Shown: positions 14,295 to 24,629, counted from the first letter of the stretch. The stretch is 64,000 nucleotides of DNA from Phymorhynchus buccinoides (GCA_017654935.2 CM065684.1:60114286-60178285), one strand, 5' to 3'. The notes: generated by a model not told the origin, from the sequence alone. A program made the numbers and translations.

Positions 14295-14540
14295 TTAACC
14301 CTTTTGCCGCCAACGTCGCATTTTTGCACCACAATGATTGAACACCCACGTCAGTAAAAACCTTGAATTCAGGGTGTTATCCAATAATATTTGTGTTCTT
14401 GATTTGGGGTGTTAAGGATAGGCCTTTGTTTTAAGCATGTAGTAAAGGAATCCCCAATATTTCAGACAAAATATTTTCTTTACCCAATGTAAGTTTATTG
14501 GATAATTTTGGCCAAAAAATGGCTGGAGGCGAAAAAAATA
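14295..14540 (+). mobile_element. TTAA MITE family A, copy 3 (nested)
   Basis: Starts TTAACCCTTTTGCCGCCAAC; the right end is decayed (GGCGAAAAAAATA). Nested inside the pogo-like element. Confidence 0.78.
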
Positions 14541-14569
14541 GGTCTTATTTGGGAGTGGTCTTAAGCTTA

Positions 14570-14760
14570 ATACTAAATAATAATAATGAGGAAAATGTGT
14601 ATAGCACCCATCCTACTATGTAGGCTACAGGGCGCTTTACACAACATTGAAATGGAATACAAACATGAAGCAAAAATCCAATAACATCAGCAGACAAAAC
14701 AGTAGCGGTCAAACTTCGTTTGGGCGGTAAAAATGCACATATCAATCAGCAACAACTGCT
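14570..14760 (-). mobile_element. LINE 3' end with (ATT)n tail
   Basis: Reverse strand reads GTAAAGCGCCCTGTAGCC ... GTGTATAGCACC-type sequence into ATTATTATT, the usual form of a LINE 3' UTR. Confidence 0.5.
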
Positions 14761-15109
14761 GTGACTACTACTACTAGTACTACTATTACTGCTACTACTA
14801 CCACTACTACTACTACTTATAATAGGCCTAATACACGTATGCATTGTCACACAATTCACAAGCATGAGATAACAGCATAATATTCACTCTCAAATAGGGA
14901 GATAGACACTCAGTAGTTCGGATAGGAAGGGGGGAAAATTGGTGGAACATTTTTTGGGTCACTAAGGTCTTAATAGGGAAGGTCTCAATAGGGAGGTTCC
15001 ACTGTAATTCCGAAAAGACGCTCAACTGAATCCAATGTGTTGCACACATTGAAGAATCCAGCAGCAACAGAATTTTTGTCAGAGGTCAAATTTTCATATT
15101 AATGAATTA

Positions 15110-15667
15110 CAGTGGAATCCGCTTAATCGGCCACTTTTGGTACCAGGAAAAACATGGCCGATAAAGCGAATCGGCCGATAAAACGAACATCTAGATACTG
15201 TATGACGCAATTATGCAAGTAAAAAGCAATGACGTCAAAATTAAATGTTGCCGTTCAAATTCAAATTCTTTCCCTTTTTGTGATGTGTGTGTGTGTGTTT
15301 ATTAATCCTACAATTTGACAGAAGCACGAGTAAAAGACAATGATTTTGTTTTCTTGAGTGATTTTAGCGCCATGCAGGGTCTTTCAATTGACAACAGCTC
15401 ACCTTCCAACTTCACACTCAACGATGTAAACGTCAAAAGCATGTAGTCAGTTTGTCTGCCTCTGTTGCTCTCCCTCTCAAAAAGGGGTAAAGAGGAAAAA
15501 TTAGAGAGAAAAAGTGGCCAATAAAGCGAAATTGAAGATTTCAGCTTTGGCCGTAAAAACGAACAAAATAACACATGCTTAAGAAGAAAAAATTCCGTTC
15601 CAGAGGAAATTGGCCGATTAAGCGGCTTTGGTCGATTATCTGATGGCCAATTAAACGGATTCCACTG
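15110..15667. mobile_element. Pogo/Tigger-like MITE with TA duplication
   Basis: Ends CAGTGGAATCCGCTTAATC and AACGGATTCCACTG with sub-terminal repeats of GGCCGAT(A/T)AA. Flanked by TA at 15108-15109 and 15668-15669. Non-coding, about 558 bp, inside intron 1 of the receptor. Confidence 0.85.
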
Positions 15668-15894
15668 TATGCACATGGGTAGTGTGCACTAGGATCTGTG
15701 AAAATGGAATGAGAACACATCTGTGGTGAGCCTACAGGTGAATGTAGGAAGGATGCAGCTACGCAATGATCAAGATCAAGGACCCATGATGGGCACCCAG
15801 TAGCTGTGATTGTTTGGGGCGATACTCTGGTTTTATAACCTGCTATGTGGTCTAGTCTTATAAAGAACTCTCGATCAAATTTCTTACCATTTTT

Positions 15895-16290
15895 AGTCCC
15901 CGAGCCGAAGATTCGGGGAGCTATTGTTTTTGTCTGGTCCGGTGTCCGTCCGTCCGGCTATTCGTCCGTTTTTCTCAAAAACTATTCAGTCTATCATCAT
16001 CAAATTTAGTATACTAGTTTGCCAAGATGCAAGCTACCCACTGATGTATTTAGTTTTACATTAAGGTCAAGGTCGCGCCAGTTACGGGGGTCAAACCCCA
16101 AAACACATAATCGCTAATATCGCGCGAAGTTTTGCATGTATTTTAATGCAGTTTTTTTCACAACATTTCTTGATGAATGGTCTATAACACAGTTGTCATG
16201 AATTTTTCTGTGCACGCATGTGTGCATGATCGTGCGCGCTCAAATCACGGGTCCGAACCCCAAGGCTATATATAAAAAACTATTCAGTTA
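15895..16290. repeat. Dispersed mollusc-type repeat
   Basis: Contains the hairpin CCCCGAGCCGAAGATTCGG, GTCCGTCCGTCCGGC and TTAAGGTCAAGGTCGCGCC. Related in style to the AAGGTCAAGGTCAAGG sequence at 62500-63060. Non-coding. Confidence 0.55.
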
Positions 16291-16435
16291 CGTGCTGTTT
16301 TGATGCGTTTTATGTATGTGTACAGCCGACACATTCCGATTTCGGAGTAGCTCGGCGATGCTGCGAGGGGACTTTGCAGCCGCTTGGCGTTGCACTTGTT
16401 TGTTGTTGTTTTTTACTGTAAGGCGATACTTTTTC

Positions 16436-17072
16436 CCCAGACTGAGATGTCTGCACCTTATTTGGCCATCCCGCGAGTTCGCCTGGAGACATATGGCAAG
16501 CGTTCTTTTTCTGTTGCTGGCCCTACTGTTTTTAATTCGTTACCTTTAGCCCTTCGTAATGCACAAACGTTTAACGCTTTTAAATCAGGCATGAAGACCT
16601 TCTTATTCCATACCTATTTTAACCATGATTAATCTGACGTGTATCAACCGTCAACCTGCTGATATGTCTTATCCCAAACGGTGTGTGTGTGATTGCGTGT
16701 GTGTAGGTGAGTGTGTGCGTGCGTGTGTGTGTGTGTGAGTGAGAAGGCGCGAGAGAGAGTGGAGGGTGTGTTTTGTTGTTGTTGTTTTTTAGGGGGGGAG
16801 ACAGCGCGGGGTGAGGGAGGGGGGAGGGGAAGGGGGTGGAGAGAGAGTGGAGGGGCTGGGGGTATATGTTCCCCGCATGTATTAATTTTAATGTTTTCTA
16901 ATGATATCTTGTTCTTACGATGTCAAAGTTCTTTTTTTATGTTTTAATCTTGTATGTCTCCTTTCTCTTCTTTCTTAAACCTGTTGGTTTTTATCTTTGT
17001 AATGGCGCCTGGAGCCTCGCGAGGACAGGCGTCACTTTTTTAAAATGAATTAAATTATTATTATTATTATGT
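16436..17072 (+). mobile_element. LINE 3' end (C-terminal ORF piece plus 3' UTR)
   Basis: About 16436-16632 encodes the tail motif of a CR1/RTE-type LINE: P-R-V-R-L-E-T-Y-G-K-R-S-F-S-V-A-G-P, then F-N-S-L-P and T-F-N-A-F-K-S-G-M-K-T-F-L-F. The 3' UTR ends with GCGAGGACAGGCG and an (ATT)n tail near 17058-17072. 5'-truncated. Confidence 0.8.
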
Positions 17073-17182
17073 AATGTAATATGGTAAGAAAATATAAGAA
17101 CAAAATCTGAATTGTGTAAAATTGGGGGGGTGCACCTTATAATCAGGTGCGCCTTCTAGTCCGTAAAATATGGTACATTGAC

Positions 17183-17399
17183 ATGGCTCCCAATCGTCCT
17201 GCAAAACAACGGGTCCCAGGGACTCCTTCACTTACAGCATAGAGGGTCCTAGAGGCGGGATAGAGGGTCCCAGTGGCATTGCGAATGCTAAAAAGAATTT
17301 TTCTAGTGCATCCCTGGGACCCCCTGCACATTCTTTTAGAGGGTCCTTGAGAATGTTAGTGCTTCATAGACCCCCAAATGGGGGTCCCTGGGAGCCCTG
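17183..17399. mobile_element. AGGGCTC-type MITE, copy 2
   Basis: Reverse-oriented relative of 6541-6756; ends GGCTCCCAATCG and GGGAGCCCTG, with a shared GGACTCCTTCACTTACAG core. It lies about 90 bp upstream of the first zinc-finger exon. Confidence 0.85.
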
Positions 17400-17487
17400 A
17401 TTAAATAGAATACAGCTGTTGTTGTTTTTTAAATTGAATGCAGTTTTTTAAACCCTGGAGTGCATTTTTTGTTATGTACCTTTACAG

Positions 17488-17601
17488 GTAGCAGCACGCC
17501 GGCCAAGTTATGCCAGGTGTGCAGCGACAATGCCTCAGGCTTTCACTACGGCGTCTGGTCCTGTGAGGGCTGTAAGGCCTTCTTCAAACGATCCATACAA
17601 G
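17488..17601 (+). CDS. ER: Receptor exon 2: first zinc finger
   Basis: Acceptor TACCTTTACAG|GTAGC and donor ATACAAG|GTGGGTG; phase 1 on both sides. Encodes residues 171-208. The four zinc-binding Cys are C179, C182, C196 and C199. The P-box C-E-G-C-K-A (196-201) defines recognition of AGGTCA half-sites in the estrogen-response arrangement. The exon ends at F-F-K-R-S-I-Q, the same boundary as in vertebrate estrogen receptors. Confidence 0.97.
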
Positions 17602-17740
17602 GTGGGTGAAAGTATGTGTGTGTGTGTGTATGTGAAGTGCGCACGCATGCACAAACTTGCAGCCTAAGGTTTTCCTTGCGGCATATGGTCTTGTGAGGAC
17701 AAACAAGCGTCACTGAAAGCATTACCAGCTTTTTTTTGTA

Positions 17741-18674
17741 TTAACTTCTTCAGTAATGATGACGTATATATGCATCCTCTATAGCGCTTCAGTACTTGCC
17801 ACCAACGTATATATGCGTCCTCTATAGCGCTTCAGTACTTTCCACCGACATATATACGTCCTCTATAGTGCTTCAGTACTTGCCACCAACGTATATATGC
17901 GTCCTCTATAGCGCTTCAGTACTTTCCACCGACATATATACGTCCTCTATAGTATACTTGCCACCGACGTCCTCTATAGCGCTGCTTCAGTACTTCTATA
18001 GCCACCGACATATATATATCTATAGTGCATCCTCTATAGCGCTTCAGTACTTGCCACCGACGTATATATACGTCCTCTATAGCGCTTCAGTACTTGCCAC
18101 CGACGTATATATACTAGTATATATACGTCCTCTATAGCGCTTCAGTACTTGCCACCGACGTATATATACGTCCTCTATAGCGCTTCAGTACTTGCCACCG
18201 ACATATATATACGTCCTCTATAGCGCTTCAGTACTTGCCACCGACATATATATACGTCCTCTATAGCGCTTCAGTACTTGCCACCGACATATATATATAT
18301 ATATATACGTCCTCTATAGCGCTTCAGTACTTGCCACCGACGTATATATACGTCTCTATAGTGCTTCAGTACTTGCCACCGACATATATATATATATACG
18401 TCCTTTATAGCGCTTCAGTACTTGCCACCGACATATATATATATATACGTCCTCTATAGCGCTTCAGTACTTGCCACCGACATATATATATATATACGTC
18501 CTCTATAGCGCTTCAGTACTTGCCACCGACGTATAAATACGTCTCTATAGCATTTCAGTACTTGCCACCAACATATATATACGTCGCAGCTAAGTAGCGA
18601 TATTGCCGCGTTTAAAAATCGTGCGGCAAACGGGCGGCGCATGCGCACTTAATAGGCGGCAGTGAAGGGGTTCA
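17741..18674. mobile_element. TTAA MITE family D with an internal tandem array
   Basis: Left end TTAACTTCTTCAGTAATGA; right end GGCGGCAGTGAAGGGGTTCA. The interior (about 17764-18590) is some 17-18 copies of a 42-58-bp unit (CTCTATAGCGCTTCAGTAC, TTGCCACCGAC, then a variable TATATA tract). A single-unit version of the same element flanks the LINE at 56410-58234, so the array arose inside this copy. It sits in the intron between the two zinc-finger exons. Confidence 0.75.
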
Positions 18675-18869
18675 TCATTTTTTTGGTAGAACGCAGTGGA
18701 ATAACTGCGTTTGGCACGTTCAATATTAACACATAGACCTGCCTGTCAATTCACATGGGGAAAAACAATCATGATGTATCAAAGATGTATGGGGAGGTCA
18801 ACATTAGCAGCTTTAATTGAGCTGCTAGCCGTTATCAATTTGTGTTGTTTCTTTCATATGTGTGTGTGA

Positions 18870-18926
18870 CGTGCCGCAAGAAAATTATCCTCTACTTGAG
18901 GACATAATAAATGATTGATTGATTTC
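18870..18926 (+). mobile_element. LINE 3' tail abutting the exon 3 acceptor
   Basis: CCTCTACTTGAGG hairpin, then ATAATAAA and (TGAT)n: the same layout as the LINE tail on the reverse strand at 51907-51975. The TGATTGATTGATT repeat runs straight into TTCAG|G at 18928/18929, so the retroelement end supplies most of the sequence before the splice site. Confidence 0.6.
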
Positions 18927-18928
18927 AG

Positions 18929-19042
18929 GTCCTGTGGACTACATGTGCCCAGCCACCAATACCTGCACCATCGACAAGCACCGGCGGAAAAGCTGCCAGG
19001 CCTGCCGGCTGCGCCGCTGTTACGAAGTGGGCATGAACAAAG
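18929..19042 (+). CDS. ER: Receptor exon 3: second zinc finger
   Basis: Acceptor GATTGATTTCAG|GTCC, donor AACAAAG|GTAGCC; phase 1 on both sides. Residues 209-246 contain C215, C221, C231 and C234 of the second finger, with [21 protein letters not shown] almost as in vertebrate estrogen receptors. The polypyrimidine tract is very poor. Confidence 0.97.
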
Positions 19043-19054
19043 GTAGCCATGTCT

Positions 19055-19370
19055 TCTTTTCTTCGTCAATCGCTCAGACAGTTTCTTCTCATATGAGCGC
19101 AGATGCGTCATCAGACCTGTTTACTCTACTCTTTTAGAGTAGTATTCTACTCAATTTGGATCTCTACTACTCTTCAAAATTGAAAACAATGCTCTTTAAT
19201 TCTTCATTACTACTCATTTTCAGTGAACATTGTTTGATGGTTTAATGAATAAAACTACACTTTTTTCACCCAAACTACTCATTTCAGCTATCCAGGCTAT
19301 CCAAGACTTGTGTAGGAGGTAAGCAGGTCTGCATCATGCTGCTGTTATGCGCCTAACTAAGAAATACCAT
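19055..19370 (+). mobile_element. SINE-like head A, interrupted by a MITE
   Basis: Left part to about 19107 (CAATCGCTCAGACAGTTTC ... GAGCGCAGATGCGTCAT) and right part from about 19334 (CATGCTGCTGTTATGCGCC, TAACTAAGAAAT). Together they rebuild the element seen uninterrupted at 23190-23260 and 29600-29670. Confidence 0.8.
19108..19335. mobile_element. CAGACCTGTTTA-type MITE, copy 2 (nested)
   Basis: Termini CAGACCTGTTTAC and TAAGCAGGTCTG. Inserted into the SINE-like element at GATGCGTCAT|GCTG, apparently duplicating about 4 bp (TCAT). Internal sequence as in copies 1 and 3. Confidence 0.85.
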
Positions 19371-19659
19371 ATGTTTCTAACTACATGTATAAGGTGCACC
19401 TGATTATAAGGCACACTCACCAAATTTACACAAAAATCATATTGTTCCAACAATTCCAATTGTGGGTGTTGTGTTCTGTAGAGAATTCCCATGGGGGTGA
19501 TGTGAATGTGTCCCCGTCTCTATGTGACTCCATCTCTGTGATCCTTTGTTGATGTTTGGTGTCCCCCTCACATTAGGGATAGGGGTTAAGGTTAGTGTTT
19601 GGGTTAGGGACAGGGTTAGGGATAGGGTTAGAGTTGGGAAAGACAAAGTGACAGAGAGA

Positions 19660-20010
19660 TGAGACGGGGGCACATAGACACAGGGATACATAGACATGGG
19701 GACACAGACATAGGGACACATAGACACAGGGACACATAGACACAGGGATACATAGACACGGGGACACATAGACATGGGGACACATAGACATGTGGACACA
19801 GACATAGGGACACATAGACACAGGGATACATAGACATGGGGACACATAGACATGGGGACACATAGACATGGGGACACATAGACATAGGGGCACATAGACA
19901 CAGGGACACATAGACACAGGGATACATAGACATAGGGACACGTAGACAGAGGAATACATAGACATGGGGACACATAGACACAGGGATACATAGACATGGG
20001 GACACATAGA
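19660..20010. repeat. 16-bp minisatellite
   Basis: About 22 units of CACATAGACA(C/T)(A/G)GGGA. Preceded at 19575-19640 by degenerate GGGTTAGGGACA-type sequence. Lies just upstream of the hinge exon; reverse-strand open frames are shadows. Confidence 0.9.
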
Positions 20011-20124
20011 GACAAAATTGGTGATACACAGAGACGGGGGGGCATGTACACTGCTACGTTGCCTCCCCTTGTCGTGGTCATTTCCAAGTTTCTCTCACTG
20101 TTTGATTGTTGTTGCCCTCAACAG

Positions 20125-20246
20125 GCAGTCAGCGCAAGGAACGTAAGAGCAGCGTGAGCAGCAGCGGTGCTAAAGGGGGCAAGAGGTGTCGGCCCGATTC
20201 TACTGACGCTCTCATCAACTCCACCAACGGTGCTTCCACATCCAAG
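20125..20246 (+). CDS. ER: Receptor exon 4: hinge
   Basis: Acceptor CTCAACAG|GCAGTC, donor TCCAAG|GTATATG; enters in phase 1, leaves in phase 0. Residues 247-287: basic stretch S-Q-R-K-E-R-K and K-G-G-K-R-C-R (the usual place of the nuclear localisation signal and C-terminal extension), then a polar linker. Confidence 0.92.
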
Positions 20247-20288
20247 GTATATGCAGTTTCTTTTCTTTTTTATTAGGTCATGTGCACA

Positions 20289-20691
20289 TATCGTAAAAAC
20301 TGGACTATAAGACACACCTGTATATAAGCCGCATCCCTTAAATTGACAAAACATTAGGTGTTTATTCACATATAAGCCGCACCAGTTTATAAGCCGCAGA
20401 GAAAATTGTATGTGCACAAACCAACACAAATATAGAAATTCTCCTGTCAGAACATAAGTATTTAATGTCCTCAGACACTTTAAACATGAGATTTGAATCT
20501 ATTGATTACCAAAGCCAGTTTTGAGTCTAAAGAAGCTCAAAATAGGCTGAAGAATGTGGCCAGAAACAGATTGAATCATACTGATAAATGTAGAATGGAA
20601 AAAAATCCACAGATAAGCCGCATCAGTCTATAAGCCGCATGGGCCAAAGTTGAGGGGAAAAGTAGCGGCTTATAGTCCGCTTTTTACGGTA
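20289..20691. mobile_element. CCGTAAAAA-type MITE (ATAAGCCGC family)
   Basis: Inverted ends TCGTAAAAACTGGACTATAA and TTATAGTCCGCTTTTTACGG with internal ATAAGCCGCA repeats at both ends. Similar TIR logic at 25738-26265 and 33648-34124; an end fragment lies at 59895-59990. Confidence 0.75.
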
Positions 20692-22019
20692 CACTGCTCA
20701 AACTTTGCTAAGGATAGACTTTTATAACCTTGATTCCAAAAAGGGGATGTAATTGTAAGCAATTAAAAATATATATATATAAAAATTTAACATTGCCCAC
20801 TCCACAATGTCCCCAGACAAGAAATGTGGCAACAAATGGTGTGAAGGAAAACCGGAGTTCCCGGAGGAAAAACCTTCCCTAGTGAAACACACCCAACAAG
20901 ACAAATCCTTCTGGAGTAGACTAGGGGTGGATGGCGGGTAAAAGGTTTTGTAGGGAAAAACTTGGCATGTCTTGGACATTGTACAAGACAAAACTGCGTG
21001 ACTGGCACGCTTGTAGAACTTCAGATCAGCCTCAGCTGAATCACGAAGCCCATCTACTCTGAGTAAAGGGAAATGACTCATGGAACGAGACCAATTCGAA
21101 TGACATGACAAAGCACAGCAACAAGCTTCTTCGACTTGATACGAACAAAATTGTTTTGACCAATCAGACAAGAGCTTGTAATATTTTTCCAAAAACGTTT
21201 TGTCAAGTCTCTTAGACCCCTTTTGGCGCAACAATTACTCGCGCGGATAGCGACACCTAGTGAAACTCACCCCTGGTGGTCATACTCAGACATGATGCGT
21301 TTTTTCAGTGATGGATAAGTAATAGGACAAACTGTCCTAAAACAAGAGTCAATTGCGCAAAAATGTCCTGGCTCTTGCAGAAGTAAACAGGACAAGTCCA
21401 CCAGGAATAGATTTCAATAGGACATTTGTCCTGACAAGGGGGGATACCATAGGACATTTCCAGTTTCAATAGGACTACCACATTTTGCTCACAATAAGGC
21501 AATATTTTTTTCACAAAACTTAGACTCCCACATGTTATGATATGACTAACGCTATTGTAAGAAAGTATTAATAATTATAATGAAATCTGAATTTTGTGTA
21601 AAATATTTGTCTAATGTGTGCATGCCTTGCTCTTTGGTTTCAACTTAGTTGTATCATTTACGCATTGGACTGTAGAGGGGAAGTATTGGTTTTTAATTTT
21701 GATCTTGTTGGCTTTTTGCTCCTTTTGTTGCCTGCTTTTTGCTCCTTTTGCTATATTTGCTGTTTGCTGTTTTCTTGTTTGTCTGTGTTGATTAAGGCGC
21801 ATTCGCCGAAATATCCAGTAGTTTTGTTTTGTCTCTCGTGAATAAAATAATGTCACTTTACACTTGTCGTGTAGTTGTTTGTTTGTTGTATCTAATGTGT
21901 GAGTTAAAATCTGAAAAAATTAATATGATATACCGGGTAATAATAATAATAATTGGCACATATCTGGAAAATTCTATTCATCGCGCTTTGCAAAGAAATA
22001 AAACTACAAACATTCCCAT
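20692..22019. other. Intron sequence, no exon seen
   Basis: 21150-21240 matches 42750-42840 (ATCAGACAAGAGCTTGTAAT, CTTAGACCCCTTTTGGCG). 21320-21490 has repeated ATAGGACA/TGTCCT. A 170-codon reverse frame at 20722-21234 has no family signature I recognise. Confidence 0.5.
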
Positions 22020-22309
<290 letters not shown>

Positions 22310-22504
22310 AGACCAAAAAAAAAAAAACGAAGAAGAAGGGAAGAGGGTGGGAAGGGGGTGACGCGGGGGGGGGGGGCTATGACCCGGGCCGGGCATCATT
22401 AAGGTCAAATGGGTGAGCATGACGCCTACATTCAGGCAGCTTGATGCAGTTTCAGGCAGTTGACTGGCTGCCTGCAGAAAAGGCCCTGTAATAGGAAACC
22501 ATTT

Positions 22505-23115
22505 ATCCCCCGAAGTTGGAGTGTGGCTGCCCACGTGGTGGGGTAATCAAAAACGGTCACACGCGTAATGTTCTCATCCCTAGCTGGCGCATTTGTACCA
22601 AGGTGTTCAAGTGCTTCGGGTGTTGGGATGATCCCCGGAGTCGTTAAGCCAGGGTACAACAACAACAACATCCTCCGAAGTCGGAGTGTGGCTGGCCACA
22701 TGGCGGGGTAATCAAAAACGCATGGGTGCAACTTTTCCTGGTATACAAGGATTTCCTGTTTTTGAGTGTTACCTCAAAAGGAAGTTCCTTATTTTTTAAT
22801 TGTCAAACAAGATCTTTGTGTGTCTACTGTATTTTTCAAACACTTTAAAATAAGCATTTGTATAAATTGTGGAAAAAGCAAACTAAAATACCTTCATAAA
22901 TCAATTTTTGCTTCAGCTCCATGGGGACATTACCCGTGGACGCCGGCCTTTCATTTTGTTTCATTTTTAGTGTAGTTGCACCCATGAAAACTGTCACACA
23001 CGTAATGTTTTCATCCGTAGCTGATGCACTTGTACCTTAGTGTTCAAGTGCTTCCGCTGTTGTGATGATCCCTGGAGTCTTTGAGCCAGGGTACGACAAC
23101 AACAACAACAGAAAA
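22505..23115. mobile_element. Two adjacent SINE-like units, second one interrupted
   Basis: Unit 1 (about 22505-22665) and unit 2 (about 22672-23110) share CCGAAGTCGGAGTGTGGCTG, GGGGTAATCAAAAAC, GTCACAC(A/G)CGTAATGTT, AAGTGCTTC and GATGATCCC, and end in ACAACAACAAC. Unit 2 is split by a MITE at 22721-22986. A tail fragment recurs at 24660-24765. Confidence 0.75.
22721..22986. mobile_element. CATGGGTGCAAC-type MITE, copy 2 (nested)
   Basis: Termini CATGGGTGCAAC and GTTGCACCCATG; flanked by AAAAC on both sides. The empty site is visible in the neighbouring SINE-like unit near 22545. Confidence 0.85.
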
Positions 23116-23169
23116 TCATTTTCTTGTTCGTTGGAGTTTCAGCAGGAAAATTCAGGCAAGAGTTTGGAT

Positions 23170-23500
23170 CTTCTTCTTCTTCTTCGATCGCTCAGACAGT
23201 TTCCTGTCAATTATGAGCGCAGATGCGTCATGCTGTCGTTATGTGCCTAACTAAGAAATTATTAGGCCCAGCAAGTCCAACTTCGGCAGGAGGAAATGTT
23301 TTTGAAAGCGTTTCTTGAAGAAAGGCAGGAGAATGGACCGGTAAGGCAGAAAGATAGTAGATGACAGTAAGCAAAGGGAAAAGGCAGAGTCAGAGAGAGT
23401 GACAGATTAGAGGAAGTTACAAGCACAGAACTTTCAGAAGGTGGGGGAACTATTTATACAAAAGATCCCCCTGGTATCCCCAAGGGGGGAAAAGTGAAAA
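23170..23500 (+). mobile_element. SINE-like composite element, head A plus shared tail
   Basis: Head A (TTCGATCGCTCAGACAG ... AACTAAGAAAT) followed by the tail GGCAGAAAGATAGTAGATGA, AGAGGAAGTTACAAGCACAG and GGTGGGGGAACTATTT. Same tail at 29365-29690 (-), 26380-26700 (-) and 53795-54117 (+). Confidence 0.8.
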
Positions 23501-23512
23501 GTTGGGACTAGG

Positions 23513-23864
23513 CCCCACATGATGATTGTTTTTCTGTGTGGGTTCCACCAGGTTGCTAGGCGTCTGCACAGCGATTCCATCCTGGAGGCGTTGCAGAAGG
23601 CCCCACATGATGATTGTTTTTCTGTGTGGATTCCACCAGGTTGCCAGGCGTCTGCACAGCGATTCCATCCTGGAGGCGTTGCAGAAGGCCCCACATGATG
23701 ATTGTTTTTCTGTGTGGGTTCCACCAGGTTGCTAGGCGTCTGCACAGCGATTCCATCCTGGAGGCGTTGCAGAAGGCCCCACATGATGATTGTTTTTCTG
23801 TGTGGGTTCCACCAGGTTGCCAGGCGTCTGCACAGCGATTCCATCCTGGAGGCGTTGCAGAAGG
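23513..23864 (+). repeat. 88-bp x 4 tandem repeat spanning the exon 5 acceptor
   Basis: Each unit holds intron sequence (CCCCACATGATGATTG, TTTTCTGTGTGGGTTCCACC), a 3' splice site AG and the first 49 nt of exon 5. Acceptor AGs end at 23551, 23639, 23727 and 23815. Units differ at only a few bases. Since 88 = 3n+1, use of an upstream acceptor without further splicing shifts the frame; from the first acceptor a TGA appears in the second unit. Confidence 0.95.
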
Positions 23865-23996
23865 CGGACATGCCGGCGCTGGAGAGTTACCACGACCACC
23901 AGCAGCCCCTGAGCAAGGTGCACCTCCTGAACACGCTGATCAAACTGGCCGACAGGGAGCTGGTCTACCTCATCAACTGGGCCAAGCATGTGCCTG
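23816..23996 (+). CDS. ER: Receptor exon 5: LBD helices 1-3
   Basis: Acceptor TTCCACCAG|GTTGCC (the last of four copies), donor TGCCTG|GTAAGT; phase 0 in, phase 1 out. Residues 288-347. The core L-A-D-R-E-L-V-Y-L-I-N-W-A-K is the helix 3 signature of estrogen receptors. Glu335 equals the vertebrate Glu353 that contacts the A-ring hydroxyl. Confidence 0.96.
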
Positions 23997-24015
23997 GTAA
24001 GTGATCGTATAGCTT

Positions 24016-24629
24016 CAGAGCTGATTCTAGGGCGCAGGATTGGTAAGATCCCCAAAAAATATGTTCCTTCCCGCAATAATCAGGTCTAAGCACGGGCCGA
24101 CGCCCACATATTTGCAGAACTGCCCGCACTTTTTGCTGATCACTGCAGGAATTCCTTCGTCGTCTGCTAAATCCATCATCTGCAAAAACCGAAAGCATCC
24201 AGCATGAATGTGATTTCTCGATATTTCATTGGTTCCTTTACAATGTTGGTGTAAATCAACCAATCGCGTTCATCTCGTTTTACTGGCAAGAAGTTGCAAG
24301 AGTCCTACCCGCCATATTGAATTTTCTTCAAAATGAAGCGGACAATGACGCTCCTAGATTAAAATTTTTGTGGCGGCAAAGTGAAAAGAAGAAATCCTCT
24401 GCCAAACGTGTGTGCAGAAGCTGTTGCTGAAACAGCTACTGCATCAACAGTCTCGGAGAAGCAGCCAGAAGATAACGGCACTAGTGCGAGGGTCTGGGAA
24501 CACCGGTTCCAAGACGACTGGCTGAAGAAGTGGCCCCCCTTTTTTAATTTTTAGGGGGGGAGCGCCCCCACTTTTTCAATCTTAGGGGGGGAGCGCCTCC
24601 ACTTTTTCAAAATCCTAGAATCAGCTCTG
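24016..24629. mobile_element. DNA transposon deletion derivative with a transposase N-terminal relic
   Basis: Termini CAGAGCTGATTCTAGG and CCTAGAATCAGCTCTG; flanking direct repeat TAGCTT (24010-24015 and 24630-24635). Inside, near 24333, ATGAAGCGGACA begins a broken frame whose later part contains F-Q-D-D-W-L-K-K-W-P, a motif I associate with the N-terminus of hAT-related transposases. The rest of the transposase is missing. A GGGGGGAGCGCC(C/T)CCACTTTTTC segment (written here in two parts: GGGGGGAGCGCC then CCACTTTTTC) is duplicated before the right end. Confidence 0.65.

Larger units (their letters stand above)
14270..15004. mobile_element. CAGTGGAACCTCC-type (pogo/Tigger-like) MITE
   Basis: Ends CAGTGGAACCTCCCTAAT and ATAGGGAGGTTCCACTG, with TA after the right end. 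Interrupted by a family-A MITE (14295-14540) and a LINE 3' tail (14570-14760). CAGT(G)G termini at TA are typical of Tc1/mariner pogo-like elements. Confidence 0.7.

Noticed and set aside
17488..19042. Estrogen-related receptor (ERR) instead of ER
   Set aside because: The P-box is E-G-C-K-A and the second finger ([11 protein letters not shown]) matches ER; ERRs have E-A-C-K-A.
19575..19640. Interstitial telomere repeat (TTAGGG)n
   Set aside because: Only a few degenerate GGTTAGGG words with irregular spacing; too short to call.
20722..21234. 170-codon reverse ORF inside a receptor intron
   Set aside because: No recognisable family, and part of it is a dispersed repeat shared with 42750-42840.
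23434..24076. Reverse-strand ORFs over the 88-bp repeat
   Set aside because: Antisense shadows of the repeated receptor acceptor and exon 5.
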